The notes beneath the pieces were generated by a model. It was not told the DNA's origin, searched no databases, and was given only the letters and a program-made list of their open reading frames with translations. Source: a bacterium (GTDB lineage: Bacteria; Desulfobacterota; JAPLJL01). Taken from it: a DNA stretch of 64,000 nucleotides. The translations under genes were made by a program, and so were the position numbers. The stretch is from contig JAQTNV010000005.1 of the NCBI GenBank assembly GCA_028713675.1, forward strand, positions 42,793 to 106,792. The letters run 5' to 3'. Below, one piece after another: positions 33,224-42,102 of the stretch. Within the stretch, counting starts at the first letter, position 1, and each line of letters opens with the position of its first letter.

Positions 33224-33248
33224 AAGGGCGGTCAGAATGACCGCCCTT
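33224..33248. terminator. Bidirectional hairpin terminator
   Basis: An 11-bp perfect stem, AAGGGCGGTCA / TGACCGCCCTT, with loop GAA. Read on the minus strand it is followed by TTTTTTT, giving a strong terminator for the RCC1 gene; read on the plus strand it ends CGTTTT and can also stop the DUF362 operon. Confidence 0.85.
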
Positions 33249-33275
33249 CGTTTTCAGATTTGAATAAGATGTTGT

Positions 33276-36200
33276 TTATGGATTAATCACCTGAACCGGA
33301 GTATTTATATTGCCAAAATACCCCGCACCAAATTGACCATTTTCGTTATCCCCCCAGCATCTGATGGAATTATCGGCTAACCGAGCACAGGTGTGCTCCT
33401 CTCCCGTAGTTATCTCCGCCGCCGTAGTTATCCCGGATACGGTCACCGGGGTGTTGGAATCCGTCCACGTCCCATCCCCCAATTCACCATACCCGTTATA
33501 CCCCCAGCATCTGATGGAATTATCGGCTAACCGAGCACAGGTGTGATTCCCTCCCGCGCTTATCTCAGCCGCCGTTATCCCACCGGATACGGCAACCGGG
33601 GTGTTGGAAGTGTCATACGTCGCATCCCCTAATTCACCAGACCAGTTAGCCCCCCAGCATCTGATGGAATTATCGGTTAACCTCGCACAGGTGTGATTCC
33701 CTCCCGCGCTTACTTCAGCCGCCGTAGTTATCCCGGATACGGTCACCGGGGTGTTGGAATTGTCATATGTCCCATCCCCTAATTCACCATCATTGTTATA
33801 CCCCCAGCATTTGATGGTATTACCAGTTAACCTCGCGCAAGTGTGACCATTTCCTGCATTTATCTCGGCCGCCGTCGTTATCCCGGATACGGTAACCGGG
33901 GTGTTTGAAGTATTATAAGTCCCATCCCCTAGCTCACCTTCATTGTTACGCCCCCAGCATTTGACGGTATTATCTGCTAACCGAGCACAGGTGAAATTCC
34001 CTCCCGCGCTTATCTCAGCCGCCGTGGTTATCCCGGATACGGTCACCTGGGTGTTTGAAGTATTATAAGTCCCATCCCCTAATTGACCAGACCAGTTCCC
34101 CCCCCAGCATCTGATGGTATTATCGGTTAGCTTCGCACAGGTATGATAATATCCCGCACTTATCTCCGCCGCCGTGGTTATCCCGGATACGGTCACCGGG
34201 GTGTTGGAATTCGAATTCGTCCCATCCCCTAATTCGCCTTCATTGTTATACCCCCAGCATATAACGGTATGATTGGTTAGCCTCGCACAGGCGTGAGTCT
34301 TCCCTGCACTTATTTCAGCCGCCGCAGTTATTCCGGATGCGGCAACCGGGATGTTGTAAGTGTTATTCGTCCCATCCCCTAATTCACCTTCATTGTTATG
34401 CCCCCAGCATCTGATGGTATTATCAGCTAACCGAGCACAGGTGTGATACATTCCTGTGGTGATCTCAGCCGCCGTAGTTATCCCGGATACGGTCACCGGG
34501 GTGTTGGAATTCCAATTCGTCCCATCCCCTAATTCACCGTCATTGTTATACCCCCAGCATCTGAGGGAATTGTCAGCTAATCGAGCACAGGTGTGATAAT
34601 ATCCGGCGTTTATCTCCGCCGCCGTATTTATCCCCCCGGATACGGTCACCGGGATGTTGGAATTAGCATTCGTCCCATTCCCTAATTCGCCGTCATTGTT
34701 ATACCCCCAGCATCTGAGGGAATTGTCAGCCAACCTCGCGCAGTTATGTAAGTATCCTGCGTTGATCTCAACCGCGAAATTTGATATCCCGGATACGGTT
34801 ACCGGAACGTTCGAATCCGAATTCGTTCCATCCCCTAATTGGCCCTGGTAGTTATACCCCCAGCAATGGGTGGTATTATCGACTAATCGGGCACAGGTGT
34901 GATATCCTCCTGTGCTTATCTCCGCCGCCGTGGTTATCCCGGATACGGCAACCGGGATGTTTGAATTCGTATTGGTTCCATCCCCTAATTGACCCTTCCA
35001 ATTACTCCCCCAGCATCTGACGGAATTATCGGTTAACCTCGCGCAGGTGTGATTCCCTCCCGCGCTTATCTCCGCCGCCGTAGTTATCCCGGATACGGCA
35101 ACCGGGGTGTTGGAATTCGAATTCGTCCCATCCCCTAATTGGCCATAACCATTCGCCCCCCAGCATTTGATTTTATTATCAGTTAACCGAGCGCAGGTGT
35201 GAAAACCTCCTGCGCTTATATAAGCTGCCGTGGTTATCCCGGAAGCATAAACCGGGATGTTTGAATTCGTACTCGTTCCATTCCCTAATTGACCATACTC
35301 GTTAGCCCCCCAACATTTGACGGTCTTATCAGCTAACAGGGCACAGGTGTGATGATGCCCCGCGCTTATCTGAATCGCGGCCAGATACTCCCTTTTCTTT
35401 TCAATAGTATTGGTATTTTCATTGTTTGCTGCTGAATTATCCTTGGCCCGAATAACATAATAGTAGGTCTGCCCCGCGGTCAGACCCGTTACCTTATAAT
35501 TCCAAATATTCGGACCCACTGTATAAGTTGCGGTAAAACCTGCCGCGCACGCGCCGGCAGCAGTAGATTGGCATATTTCATAGGTAATCGCCGACTGTGG
35601 CATTATATCGTCCGTTGCCGGCGCCCAGAACAGCATTACCCCTGTGTCCGACAGGGCCAGGATATCCTTTATCCCCGAAAAGGTCGGAGGGTTAATGTCT
35701 GTTATTATCCATTCGTAATGAGCAGGGGTTGGATCTTTATTGCCCGCCAGATCAATTGCCCTGACATCAAAGGTATGACTACCCTCATAAAGGCCAAGGT
35801 AGATCTTGGGAGAGGTGCAGGCTGAATAACCACCGGAATCAATCTGGCATTCAAAAGATAAGCCGATTTCGGGGAGAGAGTTAAACGCAAATGTGGCTGA
35901 GGCCTGAGGTGAAGGATCTGAAGGATTACCGGTGATACTCGTATCCGGCGGGGCGGTATCCACGGTGTAGTTGAGATCCTTGTTGGTACCGGCGGTATCA
36001 CCGTTCCCCAGAGAGTCCTGGCAGGCGATGTGAACGGAAGCTGCGCCTTCCGGCAACCCAGAGGTCGCGCAGGAGATAGAGGCGGTCCCATCACCCGTGC
36101 AATCCCCGGACATACCGGAGTAGCTCAGATCGGTAATGGACCATTTGCAGTCCCCGTTTTCGTTTAAACTTAATGTGATGGTAGGAGAGTTGGTTTTGAT

Positions 36201-38078
36201 GAGGGACGCTGAAGCCGGGCTCCAGCCGGACTGAACCGGCGGAGTTGTATCCAGGGTGTAGGTGAGATGTTTGTTGGTAGCCGCGGTATCCGCGTTCAGC
36301 AGGGAGTCCCGGCAGGCGATGTAAATGGTTTTTGCGCCATCTGATGCCGATATTCCCGAAACCCCGCAGGAGATGGAGTTGGTCCCATCACCTGTGCAGT
36401 CTCCGCTCATGTCGGCATAGTTTTGATCGGAAAGGGACCATTTGCAGTCCCCGCTTTCATTCAAGCCTAAAGTGATCGTCGGGAATGGGGTTTTCCCGGT
36501 AACGGGACTCCACCCGGACTGGGTCGGCGGAGTGGTATCCACGGTGTAGGTAAGAAGCTTGTTGGTAGCCGCGGTATCCGCGTTTCCCGGCATGTCCTTA
36601 CATGCGATGTAGACGGTGTTGGCGCCTTCCGACAGCCCTGAGACTCCGCAGGAACAGGAGAAAGATTGATTACACGAGCAGGTATTGGCCACGTTTAGAT
36701 CGTAGCCCTGATCAGAAAGAAACCATTGGCAGGCCCCCATTTCACTCAAACTGAAATTAATGGTTGGTGATTTAGTGGCGATGGCGGACGCGGAAGCCGG
36801 GCTCCAGCCGGACTGTACCGGCAGGGTGGTATCCACGGTGTAGGTAAGATGCGTGTTGGTAGCCGCGGTATCCGCGTTCAGTACGGAATCCCGGCAGGCG
36901 ATGTAAACGGTGTTCGCGCCCTCCAATAGCCCGGAGACCCCGCATAATATGGAAATGGTCCCGTCGCCCGTGCAGTCATCAGCCATTGAAGCATAGTCTT
37001 CATCGGAGAGGGACCATTTGCAGTCCCCGTTTTCGTTCAAACCGACAGTAACGGTTGGTGATTTGGTGGTAATGGTAGCCCCGGAGGCCGGGCTCAGGTA
37101 ATTCTGGACCGGCGGAGCAGTATCCACTGTGTAGGCGCGGCCGGTGCTGGTAGCCGCGGTATCCGCGTTTCCCAGGGAGTCCCGGCAGGAAAGGTAAACG
37201 GTGTTTGCGCCTTCCGATAGTCCCGAGACCCCGCAGGAAATGGAAGTGGTCCCATCGCCGATGCAGTCTCCGGCCATGCCGGCATAGCTTTGGGCGGAGA
37301 GGGACCATTTGCAGTCCCCGTTTTCGTTCAAGCTGAGCGTGATGGTGGGCGACTTGGTCGCGATACTGCCCCAGGAAGGGCTCCAGCCGGACTGAACCGG
37401 CGAAGTGGTATCAATGGTCCAGGTATAGCTGGCAGGGGTTTGATCTATGGCGGTCCTGGTCGGGTTCATCGCCCTCACCTCGAAAGTATGCCCCCCGTCA
37501 GAATAATTCGTACCGGGGTAATATACCTGAGGAGATGAGCAGGTGTTCCAACCTTTAGAATCCAACTGGCACTCAAAGGTAGAGCCGGCCTCGGTAGAGG
37601 CAAATTCAAAAGTCATTGAGACCTGGTTTGAGGGATTTTGAGGGTGGGAAGTGATGGAAGTATCCGGTGTGGTGCCAGCGGGTATAGTGGCATCATTAAG
37701 GGTCGTCGCAGTCGCCTCATTGGAATAATCGGAATCGCCGGCCGAATTAGAAGCCTTAATCCGGTAGGAATATAAAGTCGCGGAGGTTAGTCCCGTATCC
37801 GAATAAGAGGTGGTGTTGGCGGCTAGAGCGGTTACCAAGGCATAAGAGCCGCCGGAAACCATCCTTTCGATCTTGAAGCCCTCTTCATTGTCCGAATTAT
37901 CCGTCCAACTGAGCTCAACCTGGGATGAAGAAACTGCCGTGGTTTGAAGGTTCGTCGGCGGAATGGGCAGGGAGGATTCCGAGCCGCCCCCGCCCCCGCA
38001 TCCGGCAGATTGGAAAGAAAACACGAAGATTGTACTGACAATAAATGCGGTGATCCAACTTTTTCGGCCTTTTATCAC
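33276..38078 (-). CDS. Giant lipoprotein with Fn3, Ig-like and 14 RCC1 repeats
   Basis: 1600 residues from a GTG at 38078 (ribosome site AAGGAGATAAGACC). A lipoprotein signal ends SAGC-GGGGG. Next come a fibronectin type III domain (about 38-130), a DTSIT...FECQLDS module (about 140-225), five Ig-like repeats of about 96 residues each starting DT-x-x-PVQSGWSP and carrying ENGDCKWSLS, a second DTSIT module, a second Fn3 (about 795-895) and finally 14 RCC1 repeats of 50 residues with the core CARL-x-DN-x-x-x-CWG-x-N. Fourteen repeats equal two seven-bladed propellers. Each repeat has a Cys pair that may form a disulfide outside the cytoplasm. The role is probably adhesion or binding at the cell surface. 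Confidence 0.85.
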   Translation of the reverse strand: MIKGRKSWITAFIVSTIFVFSFQSAGCGGGGGSESSLPIPPTNLQTTAVSSSQVELSWTDNSDNEEGFKIERMVSGGSYALVTALAANTTSYSDTGLTSATLYSYRIKASNSAGDSDYSNEATATTLNDATIPAGTTPDTSITSHPQNPSNQVSMTFEFASTEAGSTFECQLDSKGWNTCSSPQVYYPGTNYSDGGHTFEVRAMNPTRTAIDQTPASYTWTIDTTSPVQSGWSPSWGSIATKSPTITLSLNENGDCKWSLSAQSYAGMAGDCIGDGTTSISCGVSGLSEGANTVYLSCRDSLGNADTAATSTGRAYTVDTAPPVQNYLSPASGATITTKSPTVTVGLNENGDCKWSLSDEDYASMADDCTGDGTISILCGVSGLLEGANTVYIACRDSVLNADTAATNTHLTYTVDTTLPVQSGWSPASASAIATKSPTINFSLSEMGACQWFLSDQGYDLNVANTCSCNQSFSCSCGVSGLSEGANTVYIACKDMPGNADTAATNKLLTYTVDTTPPTQSGWSPVTGKTPFPTITLGLNESGDCKWSLSDQNYADMSGDCTGDGTNSISCGVSGISASDGAKTIYIACRDSLLNADTAATNKHLTYTLDTTPPVQSGWSPASASLIKTNSPTITLSLNENGDCKWSITDLSYSGMSGDCTGDGTASISCATSGLPEGAASVHIACQDSLGNGDTAGTNKDLNYTVDTAPPDTSITGNPSDPSPQASATFAFNSLPEIGLSFECQIDSGGYSACTSPKIYLGLYEGSHTFDVRAIDLAGNKDPTPAHYEWIITDINPPTFSGIKDILALSDTGVMLFWAPATDDIMPQSAITYEICQSTAAGACAAGFTATYTVGPNIWNYKVTGLTAGQTYYYVIRAKDNSAANNENTNTIEKKREYLAAIQISAGHHHTCALLADKTVKCWGANEYGQLGNGTSTNSNIPVYASGITTAAYISAGGFHTCARLTDNKIKCWGANGYGQLGDGTNSNSNTPVAVSGITTAAEISAGGNHTCARLTDNSVRCWGSNWKGQLGDGTNTNSNIPVAVSGITTAAEISTGGYHTCARLVDNTTHCWGYNYQGQLGDGTNSDSNVPVTVSGISNFAVEINAGYLHNCARLADNSLRCWGYNNDGELGNGTNANSNIPVTVSGGINTAAEINAGYYHTCARLADNSLRCWGYNNDGELGDGTNWNSNTPVTVSGITTAAEITTGMYHTCARLADNTIRCWGHNNEGELGDGTNNTYNIPVAASGITAAAEISAGKTHACARLTNHTVICWGYNNEGELGDGTNSNSNTPVTVSGITTAAEISAGYYHTCAKLTDNTIRCWGGNWSGQLGDGTYNTSNTQVTVSGITTAAEISAGGNFTCARLADNTVKCWGRNNEGELGDGTYNTSNTPVTVSGITTAAEINAGNGHTCARLTGNTIKCWGYNNDGELGDGTYDNSNTPVTVSGITTAAEVSAGGNHTCARLTDNSIRCWGANWSGELGDATYDTSNTPVAVSGGITAAEISAGGNHTCARLADNSIRCWGYNGYGELGDGTWTDSNTPVTVSGITTAAEITTGEEHTCARLADNSIRCWGDNENGQFGAGYFGNINTPVQVINP
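33279..35380 (-). repeat. 150-bp tandem repeats encoding RCC1 units
   Basis: Fourteen near-identical units of 150 bp; words such as ATCCCGGATACGGT and CCCCAGCAT recur every 150 bp or a multiple. They lie inside the lipoprotein gene and encode its C-terminal propellers. The close DNA match points to recent amplification or homogenisation. Confidence 0.85.
35960..37412 (-). repeat. ~290-bp tandem repeats encoding Ig-like units
   Basis: Five units with recurring GGACCATTTGCAGTCCCC and GTTGGTAGCCGCGGTATCC words encode the Ig-like domains of the lipoprotein. The third unit is the most diverged (SCNQSFSCSC insertion). Confidence 0.75.
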
Positions 38079-38169
38079 GGTCTTATCTCCTTTTCGAAAA
38101 TTAGTGTGCCCAATGCTAGTCTGATAAGTAAATGGTTGTCAATGATTTTAGGAGCAAGTTAAAACAAAA

Positions 38170-38198
38170 CTAAGGGCGGCCAGAATGACCGCCTTTAG
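38170..38198 (-). terminator. Hairpin terminator of the 38263-39621 gene
   Basis: Stem CTAAAGGCGGTCA / TGGCCGCCCTTAG (minus strand, two G-T pairs) followed by TTTTGTTTT. It belongs to the same GGGCGG family as the other terminators here. Confidence 0.75.
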
Positions 38199-38231
38199 TT
38201 TTTGAATTTACTGGTTATTGGTAATTCATAA

Positions 38232-38254
38232 CGCAGCCTGAAGGCTGCGGCTAC
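38232..38254. repeat. Inverted copy of the GTAGCCGCAGGCT hairpin repeat
   Basis: CGCAGCCTGAAGGCTGCGGC followed by TAC, a variant of the 23-bp hairpin seen in the plus operon, in opposite orientation, between gene end and terminator. Confidence 0.55.
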
Positions 38255-38262
38255 CCGTCTCG

Positions 38263-39621
38263 CTAATTAGCCGAAACCTCCAGCGGCTGATCGAAAATGT
38301 TGAGGTAATCCTTCTCCTTACCCTCGGTATAATCCTTGATCATGAACAGCGCCGGGTAGATGTAAAAGATTCCCTTTTCCAGGTCCCGGAGGCCGTCCAG
38401 CCAGTAGCCGACGTCGGGGGATTCCCCCGGAGTGGCTTCGGGGGGATCAATGGAGGCATCGTCATCCTGGTAATAAAGGCGGGTCGTAATCGGGGTCTTC
38501 TGGAATGTTCCATCCGGTTTCCGGTCCAGAACCAGGCGGATCATGAAAACCCCAGGCGGGCCCGAGGCCAGGAACCAGTTGAAGCCCTCTTTTCCGTTCA
38601 GGATGTTTTCATCCTCATCCATTTTCCCGTCGATTTTAAGCCAGCGCGGGTCCAGATTGGTTTTGAGCTTCCAGCCATGCATATTTTTCAGGTCGGCAGT
38701 TCCCCTGACGATGATGTAAGGGATTAAAAACTTGAAGGATTTGGTTGAGATAAGCAGACGAGCCTTGATCGGAATCTGCACCGCGTTCTCGTAGAAAATA
38801 TTTTCCACCGCCGCCGCAGGGCTCCGAAACATCCGGGTGAACTTGATCGCGCTCCGGGTTCTCCGGATCACCCGGATGGGGCCATCCTTGTAAAGGGAAA
38901 GCTTGGAGATGAAATTCGACTCCTCCAGGGGAAACTCGATTCCGATAATCTTTACCTTCAGTCGAATTTTCATCCGGTCCAGAATGTTGGATGAACCACG
39001 GATGCTGATCATCCCTGGCACGATGGGAAGCTCCGGGGGAAAACCCATCACGTAATTGCCGGTTTTGATCTGGTCCTCGGGGAAAATATAATCTACATAA
39101 TCCCGGTGGGAGCGGGCAAAAGAACCCTTGAAAGAACAAAGATAAACCCAAGCCTTTCCGCCATCCAGCGGATCCTTGAGCATGATTTCATCCACCTTGA
39201 GAGCTTCCGGGGGATACCCTTCCGGGGAAACCCGGTCGCCTGAGTCCTTGACCATAAAAGCCAATTCGTCATTCTCATCAAGATTTCCGTCATCCTCGTC
39301 CCGTTCCGGTTTCAAACCGGTTCCCGCCAGGGCGGGCGGGACCTGGGTCAAAACCCACTCTCCTTCCTTATTAATCTCGTCAATCTGAAAGGGAATGGGC
39401 ACCAGGCTCCCATCGTGGAAGGCGAAAAGCCCGAGCTGATTGATATCTTCTCCCAGGCTCTTCCGCAGAACCTTCCCGGGCGCAACCACGAAATCCTCCG
39501 TCCGAGTGATAGTTTTCTTCTCCAGCACGGTTTTTGGGGAATTTGAAGCTTTCGCCTCTCCCATCATGATTAGAGAAGCGAAAGCAGACAAAACCAAAAA
39601 CAGAGACTTCCGAAGAATCAT
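38263..39621 (-). CDS. Exported protein of unknown function (paralogue of 39881-41251)
   Basis: 452 residues with a signal peptide (MILRKSLFLVLSAFASLIMM, cleavage near AKA). I do not recognise the family. It shares with its neighbour the stretch FQIDEIN-x-x-GEWVLTQVPP, an acidic N/D-rich loop (DEDDGNLDENDELAFM) that looks like a calcium-binding site, LSLYKDGPIRVIRRTRSAIKF, GTADL-x-N-x-HGWKL, NWFLASGP-x-G-FMIR and LYY-x-DD-x-x-x-DPPE. The fold is probably all-beta. Own terminator at 38170; a second copy lies 259 bp upstream in the same direction, each behind its own leader, so they are probably separate transcripts. May bind or modify an extracellular polymer; no evidence for either. Confidence 0.75.
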   Translation of the reverse strand: MILRKSLFLVLSAFASLIMMGEAKASNSPKTVLEKKTITRTEDFVVAPGKVLRKSLGEDINQLGLFAFHDGSLVPIPFQIDEINKEGEWVLTQVPPALAGTGLKPERDEDDGNLDENDELAFMVKDSGDRVSPEGYPPEALKVDEIMLKDPLDGGKAWVYLCSFKGSFARSHRDYVDYIFPEDQIKTGNYVMGFPPELPIVPGMISIRGSSNILDRMKIRLKVKIIGIEFPLEESNFISKLSLYKDGPIRVIRRTRSAIKFTRMFRSPAAAVENIFYENAVQIPIKARLLISTKSFKFLIPYIIVRGTADLKNMHGWKLKTNLDPRWLKIDGKMDEDENILNGKEGFNWFLASGPPGVFMIRLVLDRKPDGTFQKTPITTRLYYQDDDASIDPPEATPGESPDVGYWLDGLRDLEKGIFYIYPALFMIKDYTEGKEKDYLNIFDQPLEVSAN

Positions 39622-39787
39622 ATTCCTCCGCAGAAATCCGTGGAACCAGATTATTCACCCGCTTGGGTCAAAACCAGATATGTCGGGAAATTAGATTGTA
39701 CTATTCTCTGTTTTTTCTAACTGAAAGTCAAAACACAGTAGACGGAATACAGTAAAAGGTAAACGGGGGAAAACAATAAAATGAAAA

Positions 39788-39811
39788 AAGGGCGGGAATA
39801 AACCCGCCCTT
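39788..39811 (-). terminator. Hairpin terminator of the 39881-41251 gene
   Basis: Nine-bp perfect stem AAGGGCGGG / CCCGCCCTT with a six-base loop, followed on the minus strand by TTTT. It lies 70 bp beyond the stop codon. Confidence 0.8.
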
Positions 39812-39880
39812 GCCATAACCTATGAGCTTTGACCTTTGAGCTATTTATTTAGCCCTTTCTCGCGTTTCTCGCTTGTCTTG

Positions 39881-41251
39881 CTAATTTACCGTTACCTGAA
39901 TCGGCTGGTCGAGGATCTTAAGGTAGTTCTTCTCGGCTCCATCTGAATAATCGTCGATCAGGTACATGATCGCAAAAAAGTACAAGGTGCCCTTATCCAG
40001 ATCGGGCAGGCCATCCATCCACCAGCCTACCTGGGGCGACTGGCCGGGAACGGATTCCGGGGGATCCGGCGCGGTATCGTCGTCCACATAATAAAGGCGG
40101 GTCTTGATCGGGGATTTTTGGAAAGAGCCATCGGGATTCCGGTTCATGATCATCCGGATCATGAAAGCCCCTTCCGGCCCGGAAGCCAGAAACCAGGTCG
40201 AACCTTCGCCCTGGATGCTCTTCTCCACTTCGTCCATTTTGCCGTCCAAGCTCATCCAGCGGGGATCGGTATCCACCTTGAGTTTCCAGCCGTGCGTATT
40301 GTGAAGATCGGCGGTTCCCCTGACCCGGATATAACTGATCACACTGCTGAAGCTTTTCAGCGAAATGGGAATTCCGACCCGAATCGGGATAAGCATGGTA
40401 TTGTCGTAATAGATGTTTTCCACCGCTGCCGAAGGGGTCCGGAACACCCCGATGAATTTAATCGCGCTCCGGGTCCGGCGGATTACTCGAATGGGGCCAT
40501 CTTTGTAGAGGGAAAGCTTGGAAACCATGTTGCCTTCATCAAAACCGAAGGGGATTCCCATGATTTTGGTGGAAAGCCGGATTTTCATCCGGTCAATCAG
40601 GTTGGGAGAGCCCTGCAGGCTGACCAGGCTCGGGGCGATGGACATCTTGGGATCAAAACCGAGGACATAACCCTTGGCCGCCACCTGGTTTTTGTCCGGC
40701 CGGTATTCCACGTAATCTTTATTGGAAAGCGGAGGATTTTCCCGGAAAGAAAGCAGGTAAACCCAGGCCCGTCCATTGTCCGCCGGATCCCGGAGCGTGA
40801 TCTCGTCGACTGCTTCTACTCCGGCGGGCAAGCCGTTGAAAGAAACCCGGTCGCCGGCGTCGCGGGCCATGAAAGCCATTTCATCGTTGTCATCCAGTCT
40901 GCCGTTATCGTTATCCTGCTCGGGCTTTACCGATTTCTTCGCTTCGGGCGGCACCTGGGTCAGCACCCACTCCCCATCGGGATTAATTTCGTCGACCTGG
41001 AATGGGATCGGCTGGAACTTCCCATCAATATGAGCGAAAAGGGAGAACTTGGCGATTTCCCTGCTCAAATTCTGCTTCAGTTTCTCCCCGTGCACCACCA
41101 CGTAGTCAGCCTGTCGGGAAAGCCCTTTCTTTTCGATAACCGTGGGGTTCGATCCATTTAATGATCCTTCCCCGGCCCATGAGACTGAAGAGAAAATCAC
41201 TATCGCCATAATAATTAAAAAGGTTTTTACTGCACTGCGTGACATAATCAC
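39881..41251 (-). CDS. Exported protein of unknown function (paralogue of 38263-39621)
   Basis: 456 residues with signal peptide (VKTFLIIMAIVIFSSVSWA). Same domain as the neighbour: FQVDEINPDGEWVLTQVPP, DNDNGRLDDNDEMAFM, KLSLYKDGPIRVIRRTRSAIKF, GTADLHNTHGWKL and FLASGPEGAFMIRMI line up without large gaps. The pair arose by tandem duplication and has kept its core but not its DNA sequence, so the duplication is not recent. ATG at 41251 or a second ATG two codons later could start. Its upstream region holds the unusual AT-rich DNA and repeats of 41252-41697. Function unknown. Confidence 0.75.
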   Translation of the reverse strand: MIMSRSAVKTFLIIMAIVIFSSVSWAGEGSLNGSNPTVIEKKGLSRQADYVVVHGEKLKQNLSREIAKFSLFAHIDGKFQPIPFQVDEINPDGEWVLTQVPPEAKKSVKPEQDNDNGRLDDNDEMAFMARDAGDRVSFNGLPAGVEAVDEITLRDPADNGRAWVYLLSFRENPPLSNKDYVEYRPDKNQVAAKGYVLGFDPKMSIAPSLVSLQGSPNLIDRMKIRLSTKIMGIPFGFDEGNMVSKLSLYKDGPIRVIRRTRSAIKFIGVFRTPSAAVENIYYDNTMLIPIRVGIPISLKSFSSVISYIRVRGTADLHNTHGWKLKVDTDPRWMSLDGKMDEVEKSIQGEGSTWFLASGPEGAFMIRMIMNRNPDGSFQKSPIKTRLYYVDDDTAPDPPESVPGQSPQVGWWMDGLPDLDKGTLYFFAIMYLIDDYSDGAEKNYLKILDQPIQVTVN

Positions 41252-41697
41252 CCCTATGTTAAAATCTGTTATCTATCTAATATTACAAGTATATTATCAA
41301 TATGCATCCATAGATATTAACGCACTCTTTACGCAGTGCGTAAATAGTGCGAAATACTCAAACCCGGCCTGGTAAAAACCTGAAATATTTTACAGTTATT
41401 TTCTATTTTGATTTAGGATAGAATAAATTTACTGGTAGACGGTAGACGGAATACAGCATACGGTAGACGGTAGACCGGGAAATCTGAGAGATTGCCGCGC
41501 CCTGAATTCAGGCCCTTTCGCAGAGCTCAGGGTTTCAGCTCACCGCAATGACAAAAAGTGACGTCACATTAGATTGCCGCGCTCCCGTTGGTCGCTCGCA
41601 ATGACGATATGAGGGGCATGGCGAGAAGCAGTTAATATTTTCTGTCATTGCGAGGAGTCACGCCTTAGCGAGACGACGAAGCAATCTCTCATTTCAA
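41252..41697. other. 446-bp gene-free stretch: AT-rich leader plus repeats
   Basis: 41252-41400 is AT-rich and contains CGCACTCTTTACGCAGTGCG (41321-41340), an imperfect palindrome that may regulate the minus-strand exported-protein gene. 41435-41478 holds GTAGACG words in tandem (GGTAGACGGTAGACC), repeated at 42786-42826. 41489-41552 is a diverged copy, and 41571-41687 a full copy, of the AGATTGCCGCG...GCAATCT element. No protein-coding frame is convincing. Confidence 0.6.
41571..41687. repeat. TCATTGCGAG hairpin element, copy A
   Basis: Opens AGATTGCCGCGCTCCCGTTG, has CGCAATGACG at 41597-41606, and after a ~35-bp spacer closes with TGTCATTGCGAGGAG...CGACGAAGCAATCT, the approximate complement. 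It ends ten bases before the GIY-YIG start codon. The first 36 bases are identical to copy B at 41989. Confidence 0.8.
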
Positions 41698-41985
41698 ATG
41701 GACAAACAATATTACGTTTATATAATGGCTAATAAGAATAATACCGTCCTTTATACCGGAGTCACTGGCGACTTAAAGAAAAGAATCTTCGAACACAAGG
41801 AAAAATTGGTGGAGGGTTTTACTAAAAAATACAATATCACCAAGTTGGTTTATTATGAGGTTTTTAATGATTCGGCAAATGCAATCACAAGAGAAAAACA
41901 AATAAAAGCCGGGTCAAGGCAGAAAAAAATTGACCTGATCAATTCAATGAATAAAAAGTGGAAAGATTTATATGATGAAATATAA
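41698..41985 (+). CDS. Small GIY-YIG nuclease-domain protein
   Basis: 95 residues. The motif YYVYIMAN...LYTGVTGDLKKRIFEHK carries the GIY-YIG core (YIM, YTG), Arg in KKRIFEHK near 28 and the later catalytic Glu in ITREKQIK near 64. This matches the single-domain YhbQ/URI group. GIY-YIG domains cut DNA in repair, homing and mobility. The gene is AT-rich compared with its surroundings and no ribosome site is visible before ATG 41698. It fits exactly between two copies of a hairpin repeat, ten bases after one and three before the next, which suggests a link between nuclease and repeat. Confidence 0.88.
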   Translation: MDKQYYVYIMANKNNTVLYTGVTGDLKKRIFEHKEKLVEGFTKKYNITKLVYYEVFNDSANAITREKQIKAGSRQKKIDLINSMNKKWKDLYDEI

Positions 41986-41988
41986 TCG

Positions 41989-42094
41989 AGATTGCCGCGC
42001 TCCCGTTGGTCGCTCGCAATGACGACGGGAGAGCCATTGCGAGGAGCGCTTTTTATATTCTGTCATTGCGAGGAGCGAAGCGACGAAGCAATCT
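41989..42094. repeat. TCATTGCGAG hairpin element, copy B
   Basis: Same layout as copy A: AGATTGCCGCGCTCCCGTTG at the start and TGTCATTGCGAGGAGCGAAG then CGACGAAGCAATCT at the end. It begins three bases after the GIY-YIG stop codon and ends eight bases before the next start codon (42103). Confidence 0.8.
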
Positions 42095-42102
42095 AACATA
42101 AC

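Noticed and set aside
33279..35380. Regular direct repeats considered as a CRISPR array
   Set aside because: The period is 150 bp, the frame is open throughout and the units encode RCC1 repeats; there are no short repeats with unique spacers.
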